A DNA stretch of 64,000 nucleotides, taken from Azadirachta indica (taxonomy: Eukaryota; Streptophyta; Magnoliopsida; Sapindales; Meliaceae). Made by a program: the position numbers and the translations under genes. Shown here piece by piece: positions 33,101 through 44,305 of this stretch (positions are counted from its first letter, which is position 1; every line of letters begins with the position of its first letter). Below the pieces are notes generated by a model. That model made no database searches and was not told where the DNA came from. It saw only the letters and a list, made by a program, of their open reading frames with translations. The DNA lies in NCBI GenBank assembly GCA_022749755.1, contig CM040450.1, positions 7,452 through 71,451 of the forward strand. Direction: 5' to 3'.

Positions 33101-34982
33101 AAGTGACATGGTTTACATAGGACCACAAAAAATTAGATTGCATTTAATCAAGTACCTTAAATCTTTAGGTCAATGAATGGCTCTTGAAAGAAATTGTGTG
33201 CTACTTCCCTTTAAACAATGAATGCACTTCTTCAAGTGCTAAGTAACACATTTTTCTTACCTAGCTTAGTTATCCCTTCTCACTCATATGACATAACCGT
33301 TTATGCCATAATTCAATTCTATCTTCTGACTCAGCTGCATACACAATACTTTTAACAATTTTATCTTAAGGTATAAAAAGGAATATTTCTTACACTAACC
33401 ATAACGATAACACCTTTGGGAAGCTTCAAATTGTCTCCTGAAAATTTTTTTATTGTAGCCATCATTATAAAGCTTACCAACCGAAAAAAGATTAAGTTGA
33501 ATATCTGAGACATACTAGACATGCCTGAAACTAATTTGGAACCATTAGCAATCTTCAAGTAAACATCTCCAGTACCTACACATCGTGTCACTCCTTCATT
33601 AACTGTCCTAACATCTCCAAAATCGAAGGTTTTATAGGATGAGAACAAATCCTTTCTAACTACAATATGAACATAAGCACCACTTTCTATTATCTAACTA
33701 GTCTCACTATGAGCAAGGTTAATTGCATCATATTCTTAAATAATCAAAATATCTTTAGGAGTAACATTAACTATATCATCATCATTATTATGTTTAGTGT
33801 TTTTTTCTTACTATTTGCTCTCTTTATTCTCTCTTTTTACTTGTAGCAATATTTCTTGATATATTCTTTCTTACCACATTGGTGAAATTCAAGATTTTTA
33901 TATCTCTTTCTTGATTTGGTTCTACTATGCTCTTTGTTTTTGGAATCCAACTGTTACTTCTCTCTTTAGAATTTGAAGCTAATTAAAACTTTTGATTGTA
34001 AAGAGGAACCTATGTTTTCCTTTTCATTTCTTTATTCAAAACACTATTTTTAAAAACTCCATAAAGATGATACCATCTGGTGTAGAATTTGATAATGACA
34101 CCATGAAAGTCTCCCATTAATCTGATAAGATACCAAGAAGCCATAAACCTTAAATTTCATGATCAAAATTGATTCCTATAGTAGCAAGTTGATTAACGAT
34201 TCCTTAGAATGTATTTAAGTAATTAGTCACCAAAGTTCCACCTGCTTTATAAATAACAACTTGTTATTCCTTGTTTTCTTGGCATACAACTGTTTCAACT
34301 TGTTCTAAAGCATCCGAGCATGTTTCTTCCCACTTGTATGGTTTAACACATTATCATCTACCCAGTGCCTAATGTAGTCACAAACTTGTCAATACATTAA
34401 AGCACAATCCTCATCTGTTCTATGATCAAGTTTCTCTATGGCAAACATTGGTAGATAATATTTCACATAAAGCAAATCTTTCATTTTACCCTTTTAAAGT
34501 GTATAGTTGGAACCACTCAAATTCACTATTCTACTTGTATCAACCTCCATTTTTCAAAACAAAATAATAGCTCATTAAAACCTCACTAAATATACTAATA
34601 GATGAGACACCAAAATAGAAGAGTTAAATTAAGATTACGAAAAATTTTGAAAATAGAGCTACTATAAACGTCAATTCTAAATATGTTAGAGAGGTTTAAT
34701 AGTCAATCATATTGTCCAAAATTAATTTCATAGAATCTCTACATAAAATTTGGGTCAAAACAGACTTAAAATCATTGCTCGATTGTCAACCTAATGAAAA
34801 TTGTGCAAAACTAAAATTTTTTAAAAAAACAAAAGGCTCTCTCTTCTTCTCACGGCTATATATTCTCTCTTCACACGTATTCACCTCTTACAGCCACAAG
34901 CAAATCTAAAAAACATGTCATTAATCATGTGGGCTTACAAGTTTATGCCATTCTCCAAATAAAAATAAAACTCAAGCCAACA
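30154..34982 (-). mobile_element. Copia-2: Ty1/copia LTR retrotransposon, 4.83 kb, decayed
   Basis: Bounded by TGTCAGG at 30154 and ..CCAACA at 34982. GGCTA (30149-30153) and AGCTA (34983-34987) are a likely 5-bp TSD with one mismatch. On the minus strand gag starts near 34550 ('MEVDTSRIVNLSGSNYTL'), with 'WVDDNVLNHTSGKKHARML' and 'GLWLLGILSD' later. Protease-region sequence lies at about 33.3-33.7 kb, followed by integrase, then RT ('YVLPTNMGKRECYAKAI', 'KQMDVKTTLFHGD' at 31340-31528) and the RNase H end 'DILTKSLLKNK' at about 30.64 kb. Stops and frameshifts are frequent. The LTRs share a roughly 150-bp block (30434-30610 and 34566-34710). A Tourist-like MITE interrupts pol at 31845-32262. 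Confidence 0.88.
31845..32262. mobile_element. Tourist-like MITE (418 bp) inside copia-2, TTA target site
   Basis: TTA at 31842-31844 and 32263-32265 bracket a non-coding block that splits copia pol between 'KYFVHDYVLPTN' and the upstream integrase linker. The ends read GTGATTGTTTGGTTTGACTT and the complement of AGGTTCGTTTAGTATAACTT. Relatives lie at 62148-62737 and 62741-63154. Confidence 0.8.
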
Positions 34983-35190
34983 AGCTAAGGAACTCTATTG
35001 CTTCTCCTCCGTACAATAGGGTTTCTACAGTTTTCTTGCTTTAGTCAGACATTAGCATTTTGCCATTTGTGTGTTCTAAAGTTTTGTAGCTAATCAATTG
35101 TGTTGACAATTTCTGATTTTTTTTTTTGTTTTGGAGTATTTGATGAACAGATAGGCAATTGGGGAATCTGGTTTCTTTTGACACATATCA
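34983..35190 (+). other. Continuation of the sequence interrupted by copia-2
   Basis: 'GCTAAGGAACTCTATTGCTTCTCC' through 'GTGGCTAATCAATTGTGTTGAC'-like text matches 44.67-44.82 kb, where no copia element is present. The two copies define the insertion point of copia-2. Confidence 0.75.
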
Positions 35191-35229
35191 TTGAATGTGC
35201 CTTTGAGATTTGACTATCCTCTATATAAA

Positions 35230-35469
35230 ATGGCAGCCTGTATATCGACGTGTTTCACAACTTCTGCTATTAGAAAAACAGGAGTGCTGACTGCTTACGG
35301 AGGGAGAATATCAATGGAGAATCTCTTGGGAAGCGTTAACTATTTGAAAATATTTAATAAAAAACCCAAATTCAATTGTGTCGCCTGCAGTCTTCTTCTC
35401 CTCTATCTCTCATCAACAAAATGTGGTGGCATGTTGACTACATCTGTCAACATTACATACAATTCCTAA
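35230..35469 (+). CDS. Hypothetical small ORF with transit-peptide-like N-terminus (79 aa), unrecognised
   Basis: ATGGCAGCCTGT begins a frame rich in Ser, Thr and Ala with few acids ('MAACISTCFTTSAIRK'), later 'KPKFNCVACS', the look of a chloroplast transit peptide. A TATATAAA lies 9 bases upstream of the ATG, too close for a TATA box of this start. The frame ends early, and a possible continuation in another frame (35376-35564) suggests a frameshifted remnant. I do not recognise the gene. It may be a decayed first exon, possibly of the gene whose candidate first exon is at 29946, or chance. Confidence 0.3.
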   Translation: MAACISTCFTTSAIRKTGVLTAYGGRISMENLLGSVNYLKIFNKKPKFNCVACSLLLLYLSSTKCGGMLTTSVNITYNS

Positions 35470-35779
35470 AACATTGTTGTCATTGCTTAAGCCTACCATT
35501 GAACTCCTCAATCAACACCAATTCCAAGAAATGTGGTTTTTCTTGTCAGTTGCATGATATTTAGAAATGAAGAGTTTGCAATTATCTCGAGACATGCTAG
35601 GAGTTCATAAAATTTTCCTCTCCAGCTTTTCTATTTTGATCCTTAATTCTCTTAATTATTGCTTAATTTCATTAGCAAATAATTTCATTATTGTTTAATT
35701 ATTCACTACATTTTGAGTCTATATAAGTATTGCATCTCTTATATTTTAACATAATAAAAGAATTTGTCTTCATTACAAT

Positions 35780-35945
35780 TTTATTACTAATGAGAGAGTG
35801 AATTATTAAATGAACTATTTGTTTACGCATCAGTAATAAATTCACTGTTCTTTTTGTATTTTGATGTGAGTACAATTTAGATAGCTCAAATATTATCAAG
35901 AATATAAAAATATTTCCTAAAGCTTCGATAATATACAACTATGTA
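35780..35945. repeat. DUF247-associated upstream module (orphan copy)
   Basis: 'GAGAGAGTGAATTATTAAATGAACTATTTGTTTACGCATCAGTAATAAATTCACT' and the following 'AAATATTATCAAGAATATAAAAATAT' match modules at 44.9 and 14.7 kb. The first third of the module is missing. Confidence 0.6.
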
Positions 35946-36274
35946 CTTACACTATGGACTTTAAAAATTTCATTGTTTCTAATATGTTAGAAATAATGGA
36001 GACTAAATTATTAATTATAAAATAATTATGAAATTATAATTTAAATAATATGAAAATCAATGATAGATTAAATCAAAAGAATAAATTATATTGCAATGTT
36101 GTTTCAAATACGTAGAAACAAAAAGCGACAATAAAAAAAAAATAGTATCAGACAAGATTTATGTTTAATTACCGTTAGAAAATAAAGTAATAAACTAAGT
36201 TAAAAAACAAATAGGTATGTAGAATACAAATTTTTAATTAAATATTATTTATAATGAAAACTTACAACGTTTTA

Positions 36275-37452
36275 TTGTAGAACCCATGGCAGTCATTTAG
36301 TGATAGAGTTGGCTTATGAGAGAGGGTGGGATCACTTATGGGCTGGAAAAGTAATTCTATGCTGATAATACATCTGTTAGCCAATAAAGCTCTTGCTCCT
36401 CCATGGTTTTTGTGTAACGGTTGGGCGTTGTGTAACAGGCTTGGAATTTCAGTGGTTTTCAACTCCGTGCGGCACTTAGGATAACTCCAATGTATTGCTA
36501 AAGTAAGCCAAATTAACTAAGATCACTTTGTGTGTGTGTGTTGGCATGAATGGTGAAGGAATGCACATTCAAAGTCAAAGAAAATTGCAAGTGAAAGTGG
36601 AGAGGAAAGAAACCTGCGGGCTGCTCAATCGGAATGGAAAATAAAGACTTCCTTTCATTACGCTAACTTTACAATATATATTTACAATTCAATAGTTGAG
36701 ATTTGTCACCACTTTATACGCTTGGATAGCCAAGATTTATTTACATGCATATTTTATATTAAAACAAGAAAAATCCTATTTACTACCATTAACTCTAAAA
36801 TTTGGGTCTACTGAATCACAAGACTAAGCAAGCCATACTGGATTACTAAGCTGTCACTCATATTCTGACCAGCTTGCTTCACCTTGTGCTTTGATGGGGT
36901 AGGAAATCGGACATGCTGTTGACACTTCTGCTCAACCTCGCACACCTTTTCTCTCACCCATTCCACTCGCGGTTTACTGTTCACGCGGCCATTGTTTATC
37001 CGCGAATGGTTGCTCTCGTACAAATGGATGGGTGATTTCGAAACTTGACCGAGCTGGTTCTACGAGTTGTGTGCTCTTGTGCTCTTGTGCTTTTGGAGGT
37101 TCCACTTCTGTTTTGGCAGCCTGTGACAGTTACCCAAATCTTCTTTCCCAAATTAGTTTTTATTCCGTGAAAACAATTCTGTGACAGATGGTTTAGCTAA
37201 CCTGTGGCTTTGTTGTACTGCTCTTAAGTGGTGGGATGCTCCTCCTACATTGATTCGTCGTTTTCATTTTAAGGATGCTACTGGCTTTCCTCCTCATTAT
37301 CGGTTTGTTTGAGCGTTTGTAGTATGCAAGCTTTTGTTTTGATATAGGGGTAAGGCTCCACGCTCCCAACTTTTTCCCTTGTTAGTTTGCTTTTTTCTAA
37401 CTAATCTTTCCTCGTTTTACCAAGGATTTTTAAAAACAAAAAAAAAAAAAAG
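36275..37452 (+). mobile_element. LINE 3' end (RNase H remnant and poly(A) tail), interrupted
   Basis: At 36285-36478 an RNase H-like reading 'VIELAYERGWDHLWAG' and 'NKALAPPWFLCNG' is visible with stops. It resumes at about 37130 with 'FRENNSVTDGLANLWL', 'WWDAPPTLIRRFHFKDATGF' and 'PPHYRFV', the usual C-terminus of plant LINE RNase H regions. A poly(A) tract at 37436-37452 closes it. The interruption (36479-37125) is foreign to the LINE and of LTR-like character. Not the same copy as the LINE at 1-4860, which has its own RNase H. Confidence 0.75.
36479..37125. other. Unclassified insertion within the LINE 3' end
   Basis: Less AT-rich than the flanks. 'GACTTCCTTTCATTACGCTAACTTTACAATATATATTTACAA' resembles LTR-type sequence. 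An open frame on the minus strand at 36808-37023 (71 codons) has no family I recognise. No clear terminal repeats or TSD. Confidence 0.35.
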
Positions 37453-37454
37453 TA

Positions 37455-38225
37455 CTATTTATTAAGGCTGCTCCCTCATTGAACTGTGTAAATATGACCA
37501 AATTTATATTCGATCAATTAATTTACAAATTAGAAAATTTTCAATCCAATTCAATCTACTGTATGATAGAATCTAATCTTATCCTACCTATTAAAAAAAA
37601 TTTCAAATCCAATCCAAACAAACTAAAAATTATGTAATTTTATCATTAAATATTTTTCATCAATGAAAATAAATAGAAAAATATCATATCATTTATTTAA
37701 CTTCCAAACACATTTACCTATTTAAAGTAAATTAACAAATATATATGTATATATAATTGGCCTTGTGAGATTTATTAAAAAATTTATAATTAGGTTATTT
37801 TTTCAGAAAAAAAATTATTCTTCAAAAATATATAAAAAATTAAAAAAAAAAGTAGTAAAAATAATCACCATAACTTATAAGAATACGTAAGGGAGATTGA
37901 GGGAAAATAGTTTACTTTAGTGTGCATGTATACTTTATTTTTTTATCTATTATAAATATAATTTTATATATAAGAAATCAAATTTTTATTTAAAATATTA
38001 ATATATAATATTTTTGACAGACTGATAATACAAATTTATAATTGAATTTATTATAAGTAGATTTTAGATTTTTTGATCCAATTTCATTAATTGATCCATT
38101 AAATTCATTAAAAAAACAAATCGAATCGGATCCAACTGAGCATAGTAGAGTAGGCAGATTGAATTGATTTCTAAAGACTTTAGCTATCCATTAAAATATC
38201 TCTTTACACTTATTTTTTTAATTCT
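37455..38225. other. AT-rich intergenic sequence, possible old transposon
   Basis: Contains 'CAATCCAATTCAATCTACTG' near the start and 'AATCGAATCGGATCCAACTGAG' near the end, reminiscent of TIR-type elements. I cannot match the ends, so no element is called. No coding sequence. Confidence 0.3.
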
Positions 38226-38227
38226 TT

Positions 38228-38350
38228 TCTTTATTCACCATTAATGTCTATAGTCCTTGGATTCCCAATTGATGAGCTAAAGAGAATCTGAAGTATTGAG
38301 TAATCCTTTATCTGGAACAAATTCACCTTTTTTTTTTTTTGAGGTATGAA
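38228..38350. repeat. DUF247-associated upstream module (degraded copy)
   Basis: 'CACCATTAATGTCTATAGTCCTTGGA', 'CAATTGATGAGCTAAAGAGAATCTGAAGTATTGAG' and 'AACAAATTCACC' follow the module order with many changes. Confidence 0.5.
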
Positions 38351-38834
38351 ATACTTACACCTTAATCCAAACATTATTAATAATACACAAATTTTTCATA
38401 AATTTTTTATAATATACAATCATCTTCTTATACTCTAGGTGATTAAAAATTCATTGAGATCGTAAGATTTGATTTGATTTTTATATTCAAAAAATACTCT
38501 TGTAAGCTCTCAATAACATGTAAATACACTAATTTTAAAATATTTTTATTTTTATTTAAAAAATAAATAATTAAAAATCATAGAAATTAAATTTCACAAC
38601 TAATAATAATTAATCAAAACTAATATTATTATTTTTTTTTCTTTTAAAATGTAGAAAACTATTACCGAACTCATGAAATTTAAAATAATAATACAAAAAA
38701 ATATTATTATTTTTCATTCAAAAAATTATAAAGCTAATACATCCATGAATTACAGTTAGTCAAAATAAAATATTATTTAAAAAATTAAAATTAGTTAATA
38801 TAATATTATTTTTTAAATTAAATATTTATTAGCC

Positions 38835-39545
38835 TCTTTCTATTCTGACTTTCACCGAGTGAATCACTTGTGTTCATCAATGATGAGCAATTCATTAAAG
38901 AATTTAATTATTGATAGTGACTTGGGTGATTATTATTTTTATTTTTAAATTGATCAATAGAAGTGATACTAAATAATATAATTTTATATTGCTTTTATAT
39001 TTGATTATGATAAATTTGATGACTTTTTACATATTTGCTCTTTAATTACATATATTGACAAAAGTATAATATATGAGTAGTCAGGAGTATTTAGGGGGTA
39101 TTTTGTCTATTTTAAACAATATAAAGATATAGAAATAAATAATGATATCAAACTATCTCTATAAATTAGGCTGGAATCGAAGAGAAAATATTATCAAATT
39201 ATAAGAGACAGAGAGAAATATTCAGGCCAAAAATAACAAATTTGTTGCTCCCCATCACTCCACTGTTCACCTCTTCTCAAAATAATCAGGTAAACTCAGC
39301 ACTTACTCTGAGTTTGATTTGTTTATATATGTTCTTTCTTATTATTTTTTTTTGAAACTTTTTATTTGAAAGATATTATATTTTAAACTTGAATTGCTTA
39401 ATTGAGTTAATATATAAGATCTGAAGAGAGAAAAAAGAAGCCAAACTTATTATCACTAAAATTAAAGTGATCTTCTTTTGCAAAGATAAGTTTCTGTTTT
39501 TAATTTAGTCTTGCATTATTGTTTTATTTGAGTATATTCTGTTTG
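38835..39545 (+). repeat. Orphan DUF247 promoter, leader and leader-intron module
   Basis: 'CTTTCACCGAGTGAATCACTTGTGTTCATCAATGATGAGCAA' starts a stretch matching 49.97-50.4 and 52.72-52.87 kb. A CTCTATAAATTAGGCTGGAA box is at about 39157. The leader has 'AAATATTCAGGCCAAAAATAACAAATTTG', a donor-like AATCAG|GTAAACTCAG is at 39289/39290, and the intron-like 'GATCTGAAGAGAG..AAGCCAAACTTATTATC' follows. No DUF247 coding sequence follows. Confidence 0.75.
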
Positions 39546-39689
39546 TTATTTTTAATTTATAGCGCTATTCGTTCATTCTTCTTTTTTTTTTTTCCGTTGT
39601 TGTGTCTATATTTTTGTATTTTTAAAACCTAGCATTATATATTTTTTATGAAAAAATGAAAACGAATTAATTTATGAGAACAAATTAAT

Positions 39690-40150
39690 TCGTGAGATAA
39701 AGAAATTAGTGCAGCACAAAGAAAGAATTAACCAAACAAATAGAGAAGACAGGATTTAAGTGGTTCAACCTTGAAGGCTTACATCCACTGTCAAGACAAC
39801 TTAAAAGGATCTTTATTGCCGAATCAAGTTTACAAGATCACTCGATTACAAGAGTTCAATCACTCAAGAAACATCTTACTGACTAGCTTTGTTTCTTGAT
39901 CACAATCTTGTTTCCCACCATCATACTATTACCGTAGTTGTCGCTCACTCTGTCTTGACTATCATCCTCCTTTTCTCTCGTGAAGAAGAAGCACCTGTGA
40001 ATGACAGATTCTGTTATTCTGTTGTTCTTGCCATCTCAGCTTTTTGTAACTAACTCTCTAAGCTTCATACCCTTGTTGTTTAGCCCAATACCCCATTACT
40101 CGCTATTGTTTTCTAAATATTCAATCAACCCATTATGTTAGTTTCGTTAC
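39690..40150. mobile_element. Probable solo or truncated copia-type LTR
   Basis: 'GAAGACAGGATTTAAGTGGTTCAACCTTGAAGGCTTACATCCACTG' has the character of plant copia LTR U5 sequence (compare 'TTTAACATGGAAAACC..GTCCATCTAAAAAATCTCC' in copia-3). It is more GC-rich than its surroundings and lacks any adjoining gag or pol. The ends are not defined. Confidence 0.45.
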
Positions 40151-40219
40151 TGAAAATTATTATTTTTTTATGATAACTAGTAATTTCTGCATCTGATTAG
40201 GTCAAAAGTTTGCCAAAAG

Positions 40220-41017
40220 TACACATGACTATAGCACGTGTAATCTTTTTATTGGGCAACTTACAATTAGGTTGACGGCAATTGTTCATTTACCATATAC
40301 TGCCATTGAGCATCACTAAACGTCATCTGTTTACATATCATCACTGAATTTCATCTGTTTAAATATTATTAAAATCCTTGGTAAATGCTTTACGTTATGA
40401 TATTATTACCATTACCCCTTTGAATAATTATTTGCTGTAAATCTAAAGTTAAAGTTTTAACCCCTAAATATTCAGCTTTAGATCTACAATGAAAGTTGTT
40501 AGAATAGCAATGGTAATGGTAGTAGTATTGTATAGGCCATTCAACCAAGATTATAATAATATTTATGATGATTTAAATAGATGAAAGTTGACCAAAATTT
40601 GTTGTCGTTCATTTTTTTGTCGTCATCAATCATCAGTCACGGCCACCAACTATCATCCGTTTAGGATATCGTAAATATTATTTAAATCTTTATTGAGCAC
40701 TCTACGCAATAACATAATTACTATCACCATTTGAGTAATTGTTTATTATAGATCTAAAACATTGAATTTTGAGTGTCGAAACTTTAACTTCCGATTTATA
40801 GCAAACAGTTGTTTAAATGGCGATAGTGATGTACCATTTAATAGAAAGTTTAATAAGAATTCTAATGATATCTATAATAATCTAAACGGATAATGTTCAA
40901 TAATTGTCAATGGTGGTAGATGGTGGTTGACAGTGGTTAGTGGCAGTCGGCTGTGGCAATTAACCCAATTGTATAAGTTGCCCAATACAAAAAAGACGCG
41001 TGTTACAGTGACGTGTA
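40220..41017. mobile_element. Long-TIR transposon, about 0.8 kb, non-coding
   Basis: The left end begins TACACATGACTATAGCACG and the right end is the complement of TACACGTCACTGTAACACGC. Similarity extends through 'TTTTTATTGGGCAACTTACAATTAGGTTGA' on the left against 'TTTTGTATTGGGCAACTTATACAATTGGGTTAA', giving a TIR of about 60-65 bp. Internally there are further inverted phrases around 'TAACATAATTACTATCACCATTTGAGTAATTG'. Long TIRs with no coding sequence fit a Mutator-type non-autonomous element. A flanking TSD is not obvious. Confidence 0.75.
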
Positions 41018-41924
41018 TATATATATTTGAACCATATCAAATTTTACTAATGAAGATAATACAAAAAGATATTGAGATATTAACTAAATAATTAAGGTTT
41101 CAATGAGTATTATGTTGAATAATAGAGTGGTTATGGTGTATCACGTCAACAAGGAAGGACATAGGAATTCTCCCCCTTGTTTTCCCATTTTAAATCTAAA
41201 AACTCTAAATTGATGTTAACTAAATTATATGCAATGTTTATCTACTAATCACTTCTCTACGTTAAGAATTCTAATTATTATCCTATTTTTTATTTTATTT
41301 CTTTTGTAATTTTTTTTAAATTATTAAATTTACAGTTATTTTTATAATAAATTATTTTCTTTATTTTTTAATAGTAACTATGACAACGAATAGCAGTTAT
41401 TTTTAGAGATACTTACAAATTAAAATATTATTATCTCTAAATAGTTATTCCATTTTTAGTTATTTATTATTATTAAATATATTAAATATATAAAATGACG
41501 AATACATAGACATTTATTATACATTTATCAAAGTTAATACAGTAGTTAATTTAAAAAAGATATAAAATGTCAATTTATTTTTATTTTTTTAAAATATTTA
41601 TTTTTACTAGAAGAGACTAATACACAAATATTAATTTCATATATTATTTAATTTGAAAAAAATGCTATCGATTTTATATATTACTTAATTTAAAAAAATA
41701 TTATAATGTCTATTTTAGTAATTTAATAAAACAAATGCCATTTTTAAAAAACCACAAAGACAAAAATGTTAAAGAACATAAGTAATAAGCATAATAGTGC
41801 TTTCTCTTCTGTAATTGGGATTTGGCTTTCAATTATGTTGAAATTTTTCTGTACTAATATTTGTCATTTTCTTCTTTTTTTTTCCCTATTACTACTATGT
41901 TTTCTGTTAATACCCGTTGTCCTA

Positions 41925-42285
41925 TGTTGTCTCTTGTCCTCGGGGTTGGATTTTGAGTTTATTGAAATGTTAAATGATGATGATGATGATGATGAGATTA
42001 ATAATAACAATAATAATCTATTTTTTGCTAAAATATCTCGAACCTTACTTCTTTTTTTTATTTTATTCTCGATTTACTTCCTTCTTTGAAATGACATTTT
42101 TCATTTTTCTTTTTTTATGTTTCTCTACTATTTTGTTGCTCTTGGTGGAGTTGGATTTCATGTGAGTTCAAACATAAATAATAATAATGAGGAGAACAAG
42201 AATAATACAAACAAGAAGAATAAATAATAAGCTAACAAGAAGGATAACAAGAATAATTAAGAAGAAAAAGAATAATCATAATAAT
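41925..42285. repeat. Trinucleotide-rich dispersed block, copy 1
   Basis: 'GTCCTCGGGGTTGGATTTTGAGTTTATTGAAATG' is followed by (GAT)n at 41975-41997, AATAAT and AAC runs, then another 'GGAGTTGGATTTCATGTGAGTTCAAACATAAATAATAATAATGAGG'. Similar blocks lie at about 46.19 and 47.53-47.80 kb. The apparent Asp/Asn-rich open frame here is a product of the repeat. Confidence 0.6.
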
Positions 42286-42288
42286 ATT

Positions 42289-42520
42289 GTTGAGAATATT
42301 AGGTCCACCCAAAATCTTTTAAAATAAAAGAATCAAACAATTAACAAATAAAAAATAGTAAAGAAAATGCCAATAATACAACACAATTATGTAGGTAAAT
42401 CTCTTCTACCAAAGAAAATTAAGATCACTAATAATGAAGAGAGAATACTATACTATATACATTTTGAAGATACTAATTATAATAATATAATAATGAAATA
42501 GTAATAATAAATAATATAAT
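42289..42520. mobile_element. Truncated LTR fragment
   Basis: TGTTGAGAATATTAGGTCCACCC has the standard TGTTG.GAATATT start of plant copia LTRs. 'GTAGGTAAATCTCTTCTACC' and 'GATCACTAATAATGAAGAGAGAATAC' further in look like U5. It merges into AT-rich DNA before the 43-kb DUF247 promoter module and no internal region is present. Confidence 0.45.
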
Positions 42521-42524
42521 TTAT

Positions 42525-43034
42525 ATTGGTTTGACTTGATTATTATAAGTTTGATGTATTTTTACATCTTCAGTCTTTAATTATATATTGAGAAAAGGAT
42601 AATGGGCATTCATAGGGCCATTTTAGAGGGTATTTCTTTTTTTTTTTAACAATATCCAAACTAATATGCGATTACGTTACAGTTTAGAAATGAAAAGTAA
42701 AATTAAATTTTCTATAAATTAGGTTGGAAGCCAAGAAAAAATATGAGAAAATATTATCGAAGTGAGGGAGAGAGAGAGAGAAGTTCAAATAATTAACAAA
42801 TTAGGTAGTCTCAATAAAACTAGTATTTCTATTTTCTTTAAAATAAACTCCACTACTAACCCCAAATTTGCTTTCTTTATGTTCATTTTTATTATTATTT
42901 ATTTTTTGTAAACATGAATTGCTTAATTTAGTTAATATAGAGTTGAAGAGAATATGGAATGGAAATCATGAGGTAAAATTATTTCTTTATTATTTACTTA
43001 TGATTGTTTGTCACAGTTGGTTAGCACTCCAAAG
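42525..43034 (+). promoter_or_regulatory. Promoter, leader and leader intron of the 43.04-kb DUF247 pseudogene
   Basis: 'TATAAGTTTGATGTATTTTTACATC', 'ATTCATAGGGCCATTTTAGAGGG', 'GATTACGTTACAGTTTAGAAATGAAAAGTAA' and a TTTTCTATAAATTAGGTTGGAAG box (about 42709) match the intact gene's upstream region at 50.1-50.3 kb. The leader donor, GTAAACTCC in the intact gene (50388), reads ATAAACTCC at 42843. The acceptor TTGGTTAG at 43022-43023 is kept. Confidence 0.7.
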
Positions 43035-44305
43035 ATGGAGGAGGGAAGTAGTAACGTAATAACGCTTGCTTCAACTAAGCATCGCAAAGAGTTGCTTATT
43101 GACATCCACGAGAACTTGGGGCCTCAGCCTGAGTGTTGTATTTACAAGGTTCCCAAATATCTCTACAAAATAAATGCAGAGGCATACACTCCTCGGTAAT
43201 TTCGATAGGCCCTCTTCGTTACAATAAAAAGGAATTATTTGATATGGAGAAACAAATAATAAGATATCAAAGAGAGTTTGATAAACGAATCAAAATGGAG
43301 ACATGGCAAGAACTGGTGACATTTATTGAAAAGCACAAACAATACATCCGTAATTGTTACCAAAAAAATGCCTAAATTTGAAAAGTGTGATTTTATAGCA
43401 ATGATTTTGTAAGATTCTATCTTCATTATCGAGCTTTTCTTGAGAGATATGGAGAAACAAAGTGACTTCTTGCTAGATAAACCACAACTTAGATTTGCAA
43501 TTGGCACAGGTTTACAATTACTGGAAAATCAGCTCCCATACTCTGTCCTTGAGGGCTTATATGAGATAGCCTTTCCGAAACCTACAATTATTTATGGCCA
43601 TAAGTATCTTTCGTTCTTTGTATGTGCTCATGCATTCTTCTCTGATGACATGTTCAACGAAATACCTGACAAGGGGGAAGTCAAACATTTTGTTGATTTG
43701 AGAAGAAATGCTATAGTAAGAAAGCAACTGAAATCATGCTTAACAGGATATAAAGATTTAGCAGCTTCTGCACGCAAACTGCAAGAGTCCGGTGTGAAGT
43801 TTAGACATACTAAAGGACGAGATTTACTTGACATCAAATTTGAAAAGAAAAGGCGAAGGATGCCATGGCTGCAAGTCCATGATGAGATGCAAATACCACA
43901 AATCACAGTAGACGATGGGACAGAACGCTTGATTCGAAAAGTCATGGCCTTGGAGCAATGCCACTATCCGGCGGAAACCCACTTTTGCAATTATATTGCT
44001 CTAATAGATGATCTTATCAACACTAAAGAAGATGTCAATTTGCTTGTTGAAGCTGAAATTATATCCAATCAGTTGGGTGACACAGCTAGAATAGCCAAGA
44101 AGTTTAACGAGCTTTGCCTCGAAATTTCTTTAAGTCCGTCATGTTAGAAAGATATTATCACGAAAATTGTTGGAATCATGCTATGGCAACTTTGAAAGGC
44201 GTTTATTTTAGCAATTATTGGAGAGGCACGGGAACTATTGCTGCAATTGTGCTCTTATTCCTCACTTTGATACAAACTGTATGTTTTATTTTGCAAGTCG
44301 TGTGA
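43035..44305 (+). pseudogene. DUF247 pseudogene, recently inactivated
   Basis: Closest relative is the intact 50.58-kb gene; both start 'MEEGS.NVIT.AS'. Lesions by comparison: one base lost in 'CTCCTCGGTAA' (about 43193, intact CTCCTCAGGTAA); one A gained in 'ACCAAAAAAATGCC' (about 43366); TAA at about 43409 for the Tyr of 'LYDAIFIIEL'; TAG at 44145 for the Tyr of 'PSCY'; and a 19-bp deletion right after it (about 44160). The 236-codon middle (43440-44147) is still open, with 'LQLLENQLPY' and 'VMALEQCHYP', and the C-terminal anchor 'GTIAAIVLLFLTLIQTVCFI' survives. The lost donor in the leader adds to the case. Confidence 0.95.

Noticed and set aside
41766..42165. Open frames with Leu/Phe runs and an Asp/Asn stretch
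   Set aside because: The Asp/Asn part is the GAT/AAT microsatellite and the rest is T-rich filler. The same block recurs without a conserved frame.
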